In this document: positions 24,112 to 36,764 of the stretch, piece by piece
Position numbering within the stretch: position 1 is the first letter of the stretch
Layout of the letters: every line of letters starts with the position of its first letter
NCBI GenBank assembly: GCA_008704415.1
Contig: VXIS01000037.1
Location: forward strand, 62,001-126,000
Reading direction: 5' to 3'
Length of the DNA: 64,000 nt
From: Sphaerosporella brunnea
Lineage: Eukaryota; Ascomycota; Pezizomycetes; Pezizales; Pyronemataceae
The notes under the pieces: model-generated
What the model was told of the DNA's origin: nothing
What the model saw: the letters and a program-made list of their open reading frames with translations, nothing else
The model's database searches: none
Made by a program: the position numbers and the translations under genes

Positions 24112-24786
24112 TTACGCCTTGTTGGAAGAAGCCTTCTTCTTCTGCTCGACCTTCAGCAGCAGCGCACGGTTGATGTGCGGCAACACACCACCAAACGCAA
24201 TGGTAGCGCGGATGAGAGTGTCGAGCTCTTCATCACCACGGATGGCAAGCTGCAAGTGGCGTGGGGTGATACGCTTGACCTTCAGGTCCTTCGCGGCGTT
24301 ACCAGCTAGTTCGAGAACTTCGGCTGTAAGGTATTCGAGGACGGCGGTCACGTAGACGGCAGCTGTTTCACGGTTGCTGTTAGTGTTTGGCAACGGAAAG
24401 TCGGCAGGCGATGTGACTCACCCTTCGCACCGACGCGCATCTTGTTCTGCGTGTTGTTCTTGAGGAAACGCTTGACACGACCGCAGGGGAACTGAAGGAG
24501 AAGCGAAGCATGTTAGTTATCTGGCATACATAAATCGTGATTCGTGCGTTTCAATTGCAGAAACAGAACGGAATGCGGGGGATTTTCTGCAACTAACGAC
24601 GTCGCGACTAGTGAAAGCCTCGCGACAAAAAGAAGGGAAGGGACAGCGACAAAAGTCGCGACGGAAGGAGGGAGGAAAACCAACCTGCAACCCCGCCTTA
24701 GCCGAGTGAGAGACCTGGGTCCTCCCCTCAGTTCCAGCCTTGTGGCCAGCCTTGCCACCGTGAGACTTTCCCTTGCCACCAGACAT
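24112..24786 (-). CDS. HTZ1: Histone variant H2A.Z
   Basis: Three exons, 24786-24685, 24491-24422 and 24362-24112, give 140 residues. H2A.Z replaces H2A in nucleosomes next to promoters and is loaded by the SWR1 complex. The sequence reads [18 protein letters not shown], then SHSAKAGLQ joined to [20 protein letters not shown], then [20 protein letters not shown] and [20 protein letters not shown]. The segment D-E-E-L-D-T-L-I and the A-x-x-A-F-G-G-V docking region mark the variant rather than ordinary H2A, which has N-K-L-L and ends in a different tail. Intron 1 (193 bp, donor GTTGGT) and intron 2 (59 bp, donor GTGAGT) are GT-AG. The N-terminal tail is rich in Gly/Lys and carries a few histidines. 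Confidence 0.95.
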
Positions 24787-25689
24787 GATTTGTCGTTATT
24801 TATTTCGCGTTTTCCTCGAGTTGGAGAACGTCAAACGTGGTCCGTTGCGCGTCGTCGTCGTCGTCGTCGCGTGCGTTGTCCTTTCGTTCGCTTGTTTTTT
24901 AATTATTATTTAATTATTTATTTTATTCCGCCTCGTTCGTTTCGTAAAACAATGGCGTCAACGCGGGATTCGCTTGCAATCGCTTGGTGTGAAAATTCTC
25001 AGCGAAAACGGTGACCGTAATGAATGTCCGTGACTTGAAGCGAATTGGCGATGATAGGCCGATGGTGGAAAAGGCGGAGGTTGGTGGTCCAAATGGTCGG
25101 TTTTCGTTGTTTTACCTAGCCGTATAGCTGCGACAAGGAAGGTCTGTTGGGTGGGTTGGAGTGATGGGAAGGAGACGAGGAGACAGTGCGCGAGAAGACC
25201 AGCTGGCGCTCTCAGGCGACGCTACGGTTACCCGGACGCAGCGTGGGGTAAAAAGTGCACGACCTCCACAATACGCCAACAATGCTCCCAGATACATATT
25301 CTATGGAAGTGGCTGCAAAATACTCAAGATGCATTACTCCCCACTCATCCTGCCAATTCTATGGAAGCGGATCAGGTAGAATAGGTACCTACACTCGCAA
25401 CCTCTGAGAATTGCACCACCCACGCCAAGTACCATTCGTTAAAAAGCCTGTCGCCTTTTCGCAGCCGCACCCTGCGTAACACAGCAATGCACAAGACAGA
25501 AAAAAAAGAAAAAAATATCAAGTAGTCAGGAGCCGTAGTAACAAAACTTCATTTGCGATGATATTCCCGCTTCTACTTTTATTTCAAAGAGGAAACCCGA
25601 AACCCGAACCATTGAAATGCTAACATCCCGAATCAAAGAACGCGTCAAATTCAGTGACGGAAATCAAGCTCCACGACCTGAAATGGTAT
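24787..25689. other. Intergenic, H2A.Z promoter and cofilin 3' side
   Basis: No gene seen. A GTC/CGTC repeat lies near 24851-24870 and an AT-rich stretch (ATTATT repeats) at 24896-24930, both within about 150 bp of the H2A.Z start. Short open frames at 25112-25384 look random. Confidence 0.45.
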
Positions 25690-26467
25690 CTAGCGGTTTC
25701 CGGCTCCCTTGCTGACCCTCTCGAGGACGGTCTCGTAACAGACCTCGCTGGGATCAGTACCCTGGATCTCGGAGTGGATACCGGCCAAAGCGCGGCGGAG
25801 GGCGTCTTTGGAAGACGAGTAGACCATCTTGGACTATTTGTAACGTGGGGTTAGCATTATAGAGGAGCGAAGGGCTGGAGGGTGACGTTTACCCTCACGG
25901 GAGCATCATCGGGCGACCAGGAGTAAAAGCAGATCTTGGACCTGGGACCGACATGTTAGCGCCGCCATTTTAACTCGATGATGGAATCCGAGGTTGAAGT
26001 GCTTCCTCAAAGCTGGGCTAGCGCTCATCCCACCCCATCATCTGCATAAAGGTGGAAAGTATACCTCTTGCCCTCACCAGCTTCGAGCTGGTACTCGAAG
26101 TCGTAGACAGCGTATCGGCAATCAGCCTCGGGGAGGTCTGCGAGGAAGTTGTCGTAATCGACATCTTCGCTGGTCTTCTCGACGATGATAGTCTTCTTGT
26201 CGTCGCTGAGCTTGTAGATGATGTACTTCGTCTTTTTTCCGAGCTTAAGCTGCTCGAAAGTAGTGACGCAGTCTCCAGCGAGACCGACACTGTTCCCCAG
26301 CAACAGCGATCAGCCACCATCCAGGGGAAGGGATAGAACAGTTCGAGCCCGCCCGTTGGAGACGAAGAATAGTGATGCTTACCCGGAACGAGACTACACG
26401 GTGAGTTCAGTTAACTTGGGCTTGCCGGCGGAAGAATAGATTCGGGGCGTGGGGGGAAACATACCAT
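25690..26467 (-). CDS. COF1: Cofilin (actin-depolymerising factor)
   Basis: Five exons, 26467-26465, 26393-26383, 26289-26065, 25941-25893 and 25833-25690, give 143 residues, the usual length. Cofilin severs and depolymerises ADP-actin filaments. It begins [20 protein letters not shown], with the N-terminal serine (after Met) that is the regulatory phosphosite in the family. It continues [20 protein letters not shown], then [40 protein letters not shown], and [20 protein letters not shown] in the actin-binding helix. The first coding exon is only the ATG and the second only 11 nt, which is typical of fungal cofilin genes where an intron follows the start codon. All introns are GT-AG and each restores frame. 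Confidence 0.95.
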
Positions 26468-29380
26468 CTTGACTTAGGATGAAAGCAAAGGTTGGACGAT
26501 GGGCCTGTTCTGGATGAGTTGGTGATGAGCACACGATGCGGGGGAGGAGGGGGGGTGGCGGGAGGAGGTGAGTGGGCAGGGTGCGACCGCTGAAGAAGCG
26601 CATGCGCATTTGGAGTGAGGCAGATGAGAGAGCGGGAGGCAGATGAGAGAGCGGGAGTGAACGTACGTTTGCGATGGGGGGCGGCGGCGGCGGTGGTGGT
26701 GGTGGTGGTGGTAGGTGGATGATGAAGTTGAAGCTGTCTGCGTGGTGGATGTTTGAGTTGAAGTGTTTTGGGTAGTAACTCAGGGGATGGATGGATGGTG
26801 AGGAGGCCGAGTTCGTTTCGACAGCGGGGTAAGCCACTTGCAGGTTAGACTCCATGCTGCCCATTTCAACCTCGTAGGCAACGACAAAGAAAAGCGCTGC
26901 GAGGCATCTTCAGCGATGACGTCTCATCCGCTGCCATTTCTACATACCTAAATAAGTGCATACAAGCTCTTCACGCCCATCTCGCACCACACACGTACGC
27001 CTTTCTCATGACGGACATTCTTCTGCAAGACCGTGACGAAGGGTAGTCACTTTGCTTTGTCTCGCCAAGCCGTGATCGTCATCCCCCGAAATCAGCGACA
27101 CAGCCAACGTCTCGCAAACGGATCACCTCATACAGAATGGAACGACTCCGAACGAGAGAAAGTAAAGCTCAGCCTTCGCGTCTCAGTGTTGTGTTGATCC
27201 CATTTCTTCTGGCTGCTCCGGTGGAATACGTACCAAGTAGATACATGTACATGCCGCCAAATTTACTCCGCCGTTCTACCCGCCCTCGATTTCGAACGAC
27301 CGAGAAGCCACGTCGCAACCTTGATTTCTGGTCGCTTGTTGTACGGACAAGCCCTTTGCCAGGCCTTCAAAGCGCAGGCAGCAGTCAGGCTTGCGTGTGC
27401 CTCCAGTCAGCGAAACCAGGGTGGACTTGAACTCGAACTATCTGACCTGGAGGGCACTGCCTCCTTGAGACGCAATATCAATCGACACATACATAACAAG
27501 GCGGGGAGAAACTGGGCGGAAAATCAGAGATTAGGCAATCTCTAGGCGCCGCCTTTACTCACTGTCCACGAGGTGGCAGTCGGCTGAGCGAACTGGTTTC
27601 CGCATGGAGTCTGGCGGTGATGAAAGAGGAGAAACGGCTTTCTAGAACGCGGAAAATGCGGAAAAGTTCTTCGAGGCTGGGAGGACACAAGGAAAAGCAA
27701 TACATGATTATGGGTCGTCATACCCTCAAATTGCAGGACCATGTTTCAAAAGAGAGGTTCGGGCGGCGATTCCAAATTTCACCAGCTCTCTCCAATGCAA
27801 CTCTTCTACCTTTCTAGGTCTACTGATCAGCAGAGCGGGATTGGATGCAGCCGCAAAACAAAAGCATAACGTGGCATTCCATCTGATATTTACTCGAATC
27901 TCATACCTATAAGGAATTATAGAAGAGAGGCTATCGATGCGACTGCAATGCTGATTTTTTTCAGCACGGCTCTGCTGTTGGCACCAATCACGCTTGCACT
28001 CAGCCAAGAGCAGCCGAAGGCTTCAGACATAACTGCTTCTTGCATCATTATTTCTGGAGGTGCAAAGTGCACTGTGTCAGAGCCACCGAGGAGGTGTTGA
28101 AAAGTCGAGTTGAGTGCGGGTAATTCCTGCCGATCCAGCATCATCGCCTGTACCTTGGGACTTCCAACTCTTGCTCCGACAGCACCTCGCTCACCACTCA
28201 TGGCGGGGTATCGAGGAGGTTCCTGACTTCATGTCTCGAAACGGCTACTTAGTTCCCGCCTAAGCGAATGACGCCTTGCCAAAGAAGGCTAGTGCCAGGC
28301 GGCCCCCACGACGACGAGTGCTTGTCAAAAGACTACTGGTGACGTTCTTTCTTCTTGATCGAACCTTCTCGCGCCCGCTATCTTTTTTCTGAGGAGCTGC
28401 AAAGAAGGGACCGATTGAGTTCGCATCACAGCCGTTTGACATGAGCGGCCATGCATGTGGCGGTCATTGCGGGCTTTCAAACGAGTCATGAGCTGAATTC
28501 CCATATCAAACGCATGTCAAGTAGACTGGTCGGCATTCACAGGAGAACGAATTCAAAGATGAGCGTTGGCACGCAACGACGTCTTCCGGATCAATCTGGA
28601 AATGCTGGCCCTGACTTTGAGACAACGCGGCGGCCGGGATTGCCGCTGGTTGACAGCTGAAACGTGGGTGGTTTCGGCTAGCAGACCAGCACATCAATTC
28701 AGGTGTATTTTTGGGACCGACAGAGCTGCGGATATGCGTGATGCATATGGCTCTGGGGAGTTAGGTACCTGTACATACACTGGATTTGGCCGCTCGTGAG
28801 GGTGCTGTGAAATCTTGAGCATGAGAAAGATGTAGTCTTTGCTTCTTTGCCTCTTCCATGTCGAGTACTGCCGAGTGATGCTGGGTTCTATATAAATCGC
28901 CGACGTTTGCCGTCATGTGACGAGCACATACCCAAGCATGCCTACAGACTTGGATGGAGACGCTCCAGCTCCAGCCACTGGCTTCGTAAAGGTCCGATGC
29001 CGCCGATGCCCGCAGCACGACGGCGCCGCAGCTCACAGGCTGAATGTTACTTACTCAGCCGAAGAGCCGCTACTCCGAATACTCCGAAGCAACAATGCGA
29101 TTGTGGGTCCTCGCTAAGAACCGCATTCGGTTAGCGCATTCAATCAATTGTGTGCCGATGAGAAACTTCGAGAAGAGGTTGCAAAGTCCGAAGGCCAATA
29201 TTTTTTCCCCAAGTCGGAACTTCACCTCTCCACCATTTCATCATCTCTCCCCCTCAATTCTCACACCTATTCTCCCATCTCGAGTCCTTATAACCTCGAC
29301 GATACTCTGCTTCCCTTGAACGGTTGCGTTCGGCTTTCGGCGATCCTCTCTTTTTCTCTACCCCACATTGCATCACAGCC
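26468..29380. other. Long intergenic region between cofilin and HSP60 (divergent promoters)
   Basis: No gene is supported over 2.9 kb. It holds an 18-19 bp tandem duplication around GGCAGATGAGAGAGCGGGA (about 26627-26664), a GGT/GGC repeat (about 26680-26712), and unremarkable sequence from 27 to 29 kb. Short frames on both strands (for example 28260-28442 minus, 60 residues) lack family resemblance. The HSP60 promoter is at the right end. Confidence 0.4.
29162..29174. promoter_or_regulatory. Heat-shock element (GAA-nn-TTC-nn-GAA)
   Basis: The sequence GAAACTTCGAGAA matches three consecutive inverted nGAAn units, the minimal strong binding site of heat-shock factor Hsf1. It lies about 207 bp upstream of the HSP60 start codon, where such a site is expected. 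Confidence 0.6.
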
Positions 29381-31292
<1,912 letters not shown>

Positions 31293-33165
31293 ACGACCAC
31301 GTGTACTCGAAACCATCCAAAAGTAGTTAAACAGGTGTATCTATGAGTGTGGGCATTGGGTTTTTTTGTGTTTGGCTGGCGTCCTGTGTGTTGTGCATGT
31401 GTACTTTAGTATCATTTTTCTTCTTGTTGCGTTTTGGTGTATAGCATAGGCTCACGGGTTTCCACTACTACTCTACTATCTACATCATCACTTCTCCGCT
31501 CTTTTCTTTGTTGTGTACAATATTTATGTATGTAGATTACGTTCTGTGAGTGTTATGATGATGAAATGAAATTCGGGGAGTTAGAGAGCTCCTTGCTTGT
31601 TGAAGTGCCGTGCGGGTGATGTCCAGATATTATGGATCATACGTAGTTGCCGGCGCACGCGCGCGGAGTGCGGGGTGCAGTGCGGGGGGGGGAAGTGGTG
31701 TGGTGGGGTTGCCGAGTCTGAGATCGCACCGTTTTTGGAGCTTGTTGCACATGTTGCGGGGTCAAATGTATCGATATTGCGAGGGATTTTTTTATTTTTA
31801 TTTTTTTTCCCCATTGGAAGGGGGAGACGTATTATTGAACATTGGGCCCCGGGGGGGGGGGGGTGGGGGGGGCTTTGCGGCGGTTAATCTAGGAGCACAA
31901 GGCTCGACTAGACAGATGATTTGCGTGCAACAAGGCTCGGGAAGCAGAATCAAACATAGAGTAGGTAGGGCTCGATCAGGCTGAGGTTAGGTTGAAAGCA
32001 CAAGAAGGAAATTTTTTTTTTTTTTTTTTCTGGAAGGGCTGGCTGGATGGACGTCATGTTGAGGCTGGGAAGGGGAATTGACGGGAATTGAGGCTCTGGG
32101 GCTCTGGCAACTTGGATTGATGTACTCTACTCTACTCCGGGGGGGGGGGGGGCAGACGGGTTGAACACCCAATTGAGTTCAATGGTTTCTCTCCTTCGAG
32201 TAGGTTTCAGCTACTTGCTGCAGGTGCGGTGCGTTTTGCGGTAAATGGCGGCCGTGTTGCGGGATCAAGAAACGGGACGCCGGTAGCTAGGGAAGAGTAA
32301 TATCGTGCGAATCGCCGGTGGGTAGCGAGACAGTTTTCGCAGAACTGTGTTGCGGCGGCGGCACGGAGCAGTTTCCGGTTTGTCTGCATTGTTACTCGCA
32401 CGTCCGTGTTGCCCAGGCAGGAGCACACACGTATCTGTCTTGTCTTGGGGGGGTGTGTCACGGGCGCCAATCAGCGATAAGCACATGGCCCATCCATCCA
32501 TCGTCGATGCGCCTTTCTGCGGGGTGTGTGTGTGTGTGGGAGGTGCTTTGTTTTGCAGGATCAGGATCTTCATTCGACATGTCGTGGCCGACGAATTTCT
32601 TCTGTTTAAAACTGCACCGGTCACCCCCACCACCACCCCTCTTTCTCCCCCAATACATCATCACCATCAGAAGAAGCCATCCATCGAACGGTTGTCTCCT
32701 CATCTCTACTGCTGTATCCTATCCTGTATAATACTCTCTCGCATCATCCCCCCCCCCCCCCCCCACAAAAACTGTATCTACCAACCAACTATTGCTGCTA
32801 CTTCTTCGATTGATTCGTCCAACAATTATCCTCTTCTGGTGTACGAGAGAGAGTACAGCCACCCCACCCCCGCGCCCAATCATTTACTCCGAGAAGTGCA
32901 AACCCCGTCCGTAGCCAGAGCCAGCAAAGCTTGTAGCTCTACATCCATCCATCCATCCATCCATCCAGCCATCCATCACCCGCACCACCCGCCCGGGGGG
33001 CAGAGAAGGAGTTTTATATCCCTTCCACGCATCCTACAAACCGCTCCGACGTTCGGGCCGCGGGGCATTGGCATGAGCAGCAGTATCAGTATCAGTATCA
33101 GTGTCAGTATCAGTGTCAGTATCAGTATCAGCAGCAGCACGGGAAGAAATTGAAGCGCGCAACAA
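31293..33165. other. Intergenic region rich in homopolymers and short repeats
   Basis: No gene is supported. After the HSP60 3' untranslated region come a G run (about 31850-31870), T runs (about 32011-32029), a G run (about 32140-32151), a C run (about 32750-32764), CATC repeats (about 32943-32972) and six-base repeats of the AGTATC type (33079-33132). The latter lie just before the gene at 33166 and may be part of its leader. Confidence 0.45.
33079..33132. repeat. (AGTATC)n / (AGTGTC)n hexamer repeat
   Basis: About nine units of a six-base repeat, AGTATC with AGTGTC variants, ending 33 bp before the start codon of the next gene. Confidence 0.85.
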
Positions 33166-35080
33166 ATGACGTTCCTCGAATATGGCGGGTCCGCGGCAGC
33201 GCTGCACCACTTCACGGTTGCGGTTCCATTCCTATTTTCCCTGACCACCACCACCACGACCACCACAACCACCACCATCACCGCCGTGCTTCCAATCGCA
33301 GAGGTTGTTAAGCAACCCTCTTCTTCTTCTTCTTCTTCTTCTTCTCCTCCTACGTCTTCTTCTGCTGTTGAGTCTGGGTTCCCACTACACGCCGGCTTGC
33401 TGCTGCCGCCGGCTTCCCATTCCATCGTGCCGAGGGTCTATGCGGGCGAGAAACGCCGGCGTTGTCTCGAGCCCGAGGAAGCACCGGCGAAGAAGAAGCG
33501 GAGGGTTACGGGGGCCGAGTTTAGGCCCAGGGTCCACCCGGTTGTGGCTGGGCCCAGGGCCGGCGGAATAACCCCGGTGAAGGTGAGGTATGACGTTTCC
33601 GGCGATTGCGTGCTCGGGAAAAGAACAAGAGAGGAGGCTGAGATGGATGAGATGGATGAGGAGGGGATGGCGGTTAAGGCGAGGGTTTTGTGTGGGCGGA
33701 GGCTGCGCTTTTTGGTTCCGGGGAAGGTGCTGGAGGAGGTGTTTGTGGACGCGGTTGAGAACTTGGGCGCTGTGAAAGAGGAGGTGGCGGTGGCGGTGGT
33801 GGAAGAAGACGTGCTGGCGGAGGTGGTTGCGACAGAGGCTGTGGCTGTGGAAAAAGAGGAGGGCGCAAAGGAAGATGTGAAAGAGAATGAGAAGAATGAG
33901 GACGAAAAGAATGAGGATCTGAAGGAGGATGTGAAAAATAAAGACGAGAAGAAGGACGATGTGGAAGAGGCGACAGAGAAAAAGGAGGAGGCAGAGGCTC
34001 CTGTAATGCTACTCCCTGGTTGAGCCATTGCTCTGATACTGACTACACTTCTAGGTCACGGCAAGCAAGAAGGAGCAGTTAGAGGTTATCCCTGAGGAGG
34101 CGGCCATGGCTCCGGAGCAGGAAGATGACATCAAGGAAGCTATCATGACCGATGTCGCCTCGATCCTCACCGTGGTGGATGAGGACGAGGAGGAACCCGT
34201 GGATATTGTAATACTACTACTCCTTGGTTGAGACGCTCAATTGTACTAATCACGCTTATAGGCACCCGAAAACAAGATGGACATTGAGAAGCCCGTCGTC
34301 GTGGAATTGGTCATTCGGGAGTCTAAGAGCAAGGAGAGCGTCAAGAGTGCTGCTGCTGCTTCGGACATGACCATTACTGTGGACGAGGAGGAGAAGGAGG
34401 CGCCGAAAAAGGCCGAGAAGAAGGGATCCAAGAGTGCACCGGTCAAGCCATCCTCGGGTATTTGGGATCACCTGGCATTGAGTGATTTATTGTGTGGCTA
34501 ACCTCCTGCAGCTCCATCGGTCACCAAGTCTATCGACGACCATGCTCACGACGACAGCCCCACCGACGACGAGGAGGAGTCACCAAAAGCAAAGAAGCCC
34601 AAAGAAAAAACCGTGCTCTCGCGAATCGGCGGTCTGAAGGAGTTCAAGGAGGCGGTCGCCAAGGCCGGATCGCGGGTCAAGCAATGGAGGCTGCGGCTGG
34701 AGAAGGAGCAAGAGGAGAAGAAGAAAGCCAAGGCCGCCGCCGCCGCGGAAGAAAAGAAGAAGCGGAAAGCCAAGGCGGACGAAGACAAGAAAACTAAAAG
34801 ACAGAAGAAGAAGCGCACAGAGAAGAAGGAGAAGAAAACGAAGGAGTCCAACGATGCGGAGACCCAACAAAGAGCGGAAGATATGTTCCGGAACTCATAC
34901 CGCGAGTCACCAACTCCCGATTACGACGACGACGACGAGGAAACAGAGTGTGACGCAAACTCGTTGTACATGCTCCCGCTCACAATCGCGACGACGCCGC
35001 TGGATATCGAAATGTGCGTCTGGGGCGGCCCTGTCGATAGTTGTCTCAAACAGCTGGAGAGCTTTACTATGGCGTATTAG
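33166..35080 (+). CDS. Acidic/basic low-complexity protein of unknown function, probably nuclear
   Basis: Four exons, 33166-34002, 34055-34207, 34262-34457 and 34512-35080, give 584 residues. I do not recognise a family. The N-terminus has Thr- and Ser-runs, then a basic cluster (EKRRRCLEPEEAPAKKKRRV) that resembles a nuclear localisation signal. The middle is dominated by Glu, Lys and Asp (KEDVKENEKNEDEKNEDLK). The C-terminal part has a helix-forming stretch VLSRIGGLKEFKEAVAKAGS and a long Lys/Glu coiled coil, then an acidic D-D-D-D-E-E segment and a less charged end ANSLYMLPLTIATTPLDIEM. The three introns (52, 54 and 54 bp) are GT-AG and restore frame; two of them look alike. The start at 33166 is the first ATG of the open frame; later starts are possible. 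Confidence 0.65.
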
Positions 35081-36764
35081 CCAATGCACTCACTCCTTTT
35101 AACCATTTTCTTTTCTTTTAGTTTGTTTGTTTACAGCGATACGATGTCACGATGTCACGACGATTACGAAGTTACGCCGTTAGGAAGTTACGAAGTTACG
35201 AAGTTACGACGCTTACGACCGCAATGACCCCACCCCCCTTTGATGTATGAGTACCATACGGCTGAGCTGAGATACCTGGCGTTGGGCGTTAGGTGTTGCT
35301 TGCATGCGGCTGGCTGGGAGACTATCTTTTTCTTTTGGTCTGGTCTTTTGGGGTTTGCTTTTCTTTGTTTTTCGGGTGATAGACGGTTGCGATTTGTGCT
35401 TTGATAATTGGATCTCCTCTGCATTTTTGTGTGTTTTTTTTTATGGCGGTGTTTGTTTGTGTTTTTCATAGCGGTGTTTGAGACAGGAACAGGAACAGGA
35501 ATCCGTTGCATCTGCATAGCGGGGGTGATAGCATTGGGTGGGACCGTTGGGGTGGGTATTAACTAGATAACTAGATCGGTCTTTTGGGGCTGGCTAAGTG
35601 GGACACGCATTGGCGGAGGAGTTCTTTTTTCTTTTCTTTGTTCTTTGTCTGGTTGGTTTGTTGGTTGGCATGGGTTTCGGCGACTTGTCTGGCATTTGTT
35701 TTTTTTTATGGGTGGATTAATATTGGGGTGGAGTGTGCTTTGTTTGGCCGATTGGAAGCGATTGAAGTAGATGATGTAACCTATGGCTTTCGGCCAATTG
35801 TTACGGTGTTGCTTTTGCTGTGTTGGCGTGCGCTGAGTGGCTGTGCAGCTTGTGCAGGCGGAGGTGTGGTGTGGCAACTCGGAACGATTGAGGCCAATGC
35901 GAGTGATCCTGTATGACTAACAGTCAAAACCAAACACGCAGGAAGTTTGGAGGTTTGAAAAAACCCCGTCCGTTCAGAATTGCCGTTTCTTTTTTTTTTT
36001 TGACCGACCGACCGACCGACCGACCGCGTTTGGCCAATTGATTGGAGGGGGGGAGGGGAGGCACCACCACTTGTATTGTAATATACCGCAATCGACGGGC
36101 TTCTCTCTGGAACGATGAATGCTACCTACCCCAAGCAACTCGCCGCTACTACTAGCTCCGAGTTTTTTGCAACTCCGCCCGCCCTCTCCCTTCGCTCGCT
36201 CGCTCGCTGGCAGCGGTTGTTGGGGGGATAGCTGCCTCAGTAGTGGGGTGGATGGAACAAAACCGGACCGGACCGGACCGCCGGATCGCCGGGCCTAAAC
36301 GAATGCTTCCCCAACCCCCCCCCCTTCCACGGCTGAAGAAGCCGGATGGATTCACACGGAAATGACGACGTTGAACGCTGGGTTTTTGCAGCGAAGGCTT
36401 TGACCTGAGTACTTTGCAGTGACAGAAACCTTGGAAGGTAGACATATTTACAAAAAAACTCCATCATTTAAGCCCGGAGACTAGAGTGCTGCAGTGACCC
36501 CCCCCCCGCCGAGTGAACTCTACTCTATGTTTTACAGCCCAGTTGTTTATATGCTATATAGATCTCTGAAAGCAATTTCATCTCCTTTTGGCACTGTAAT
36601 TGGTAATTCGTGGCCTTGCTGTCCTGTCGTCACTCGCGTAAGCCAACTTCCACATCCAGCGCGAGTGCTCCTCCATGACCCCAAGCCGCGTCATCAGGAA
36701 GGACCCGCTTTCTTTTCAATCTCTGGCTAGACATTCAATTGCCCCGTACAAAAGGGGTATCCCC
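35081..36764. other. Intergenic region between convergent genes
   Basis: No gene is supported over 1.7 kb. Near 35160-35215 there is a tandem ACGAAGTT-type repeat, at about 36001-36026 a (GACC)n repeat, and at 36193-36209 a short GCTC repeat. Open frames here are low complexity. Confidence 0.45.
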
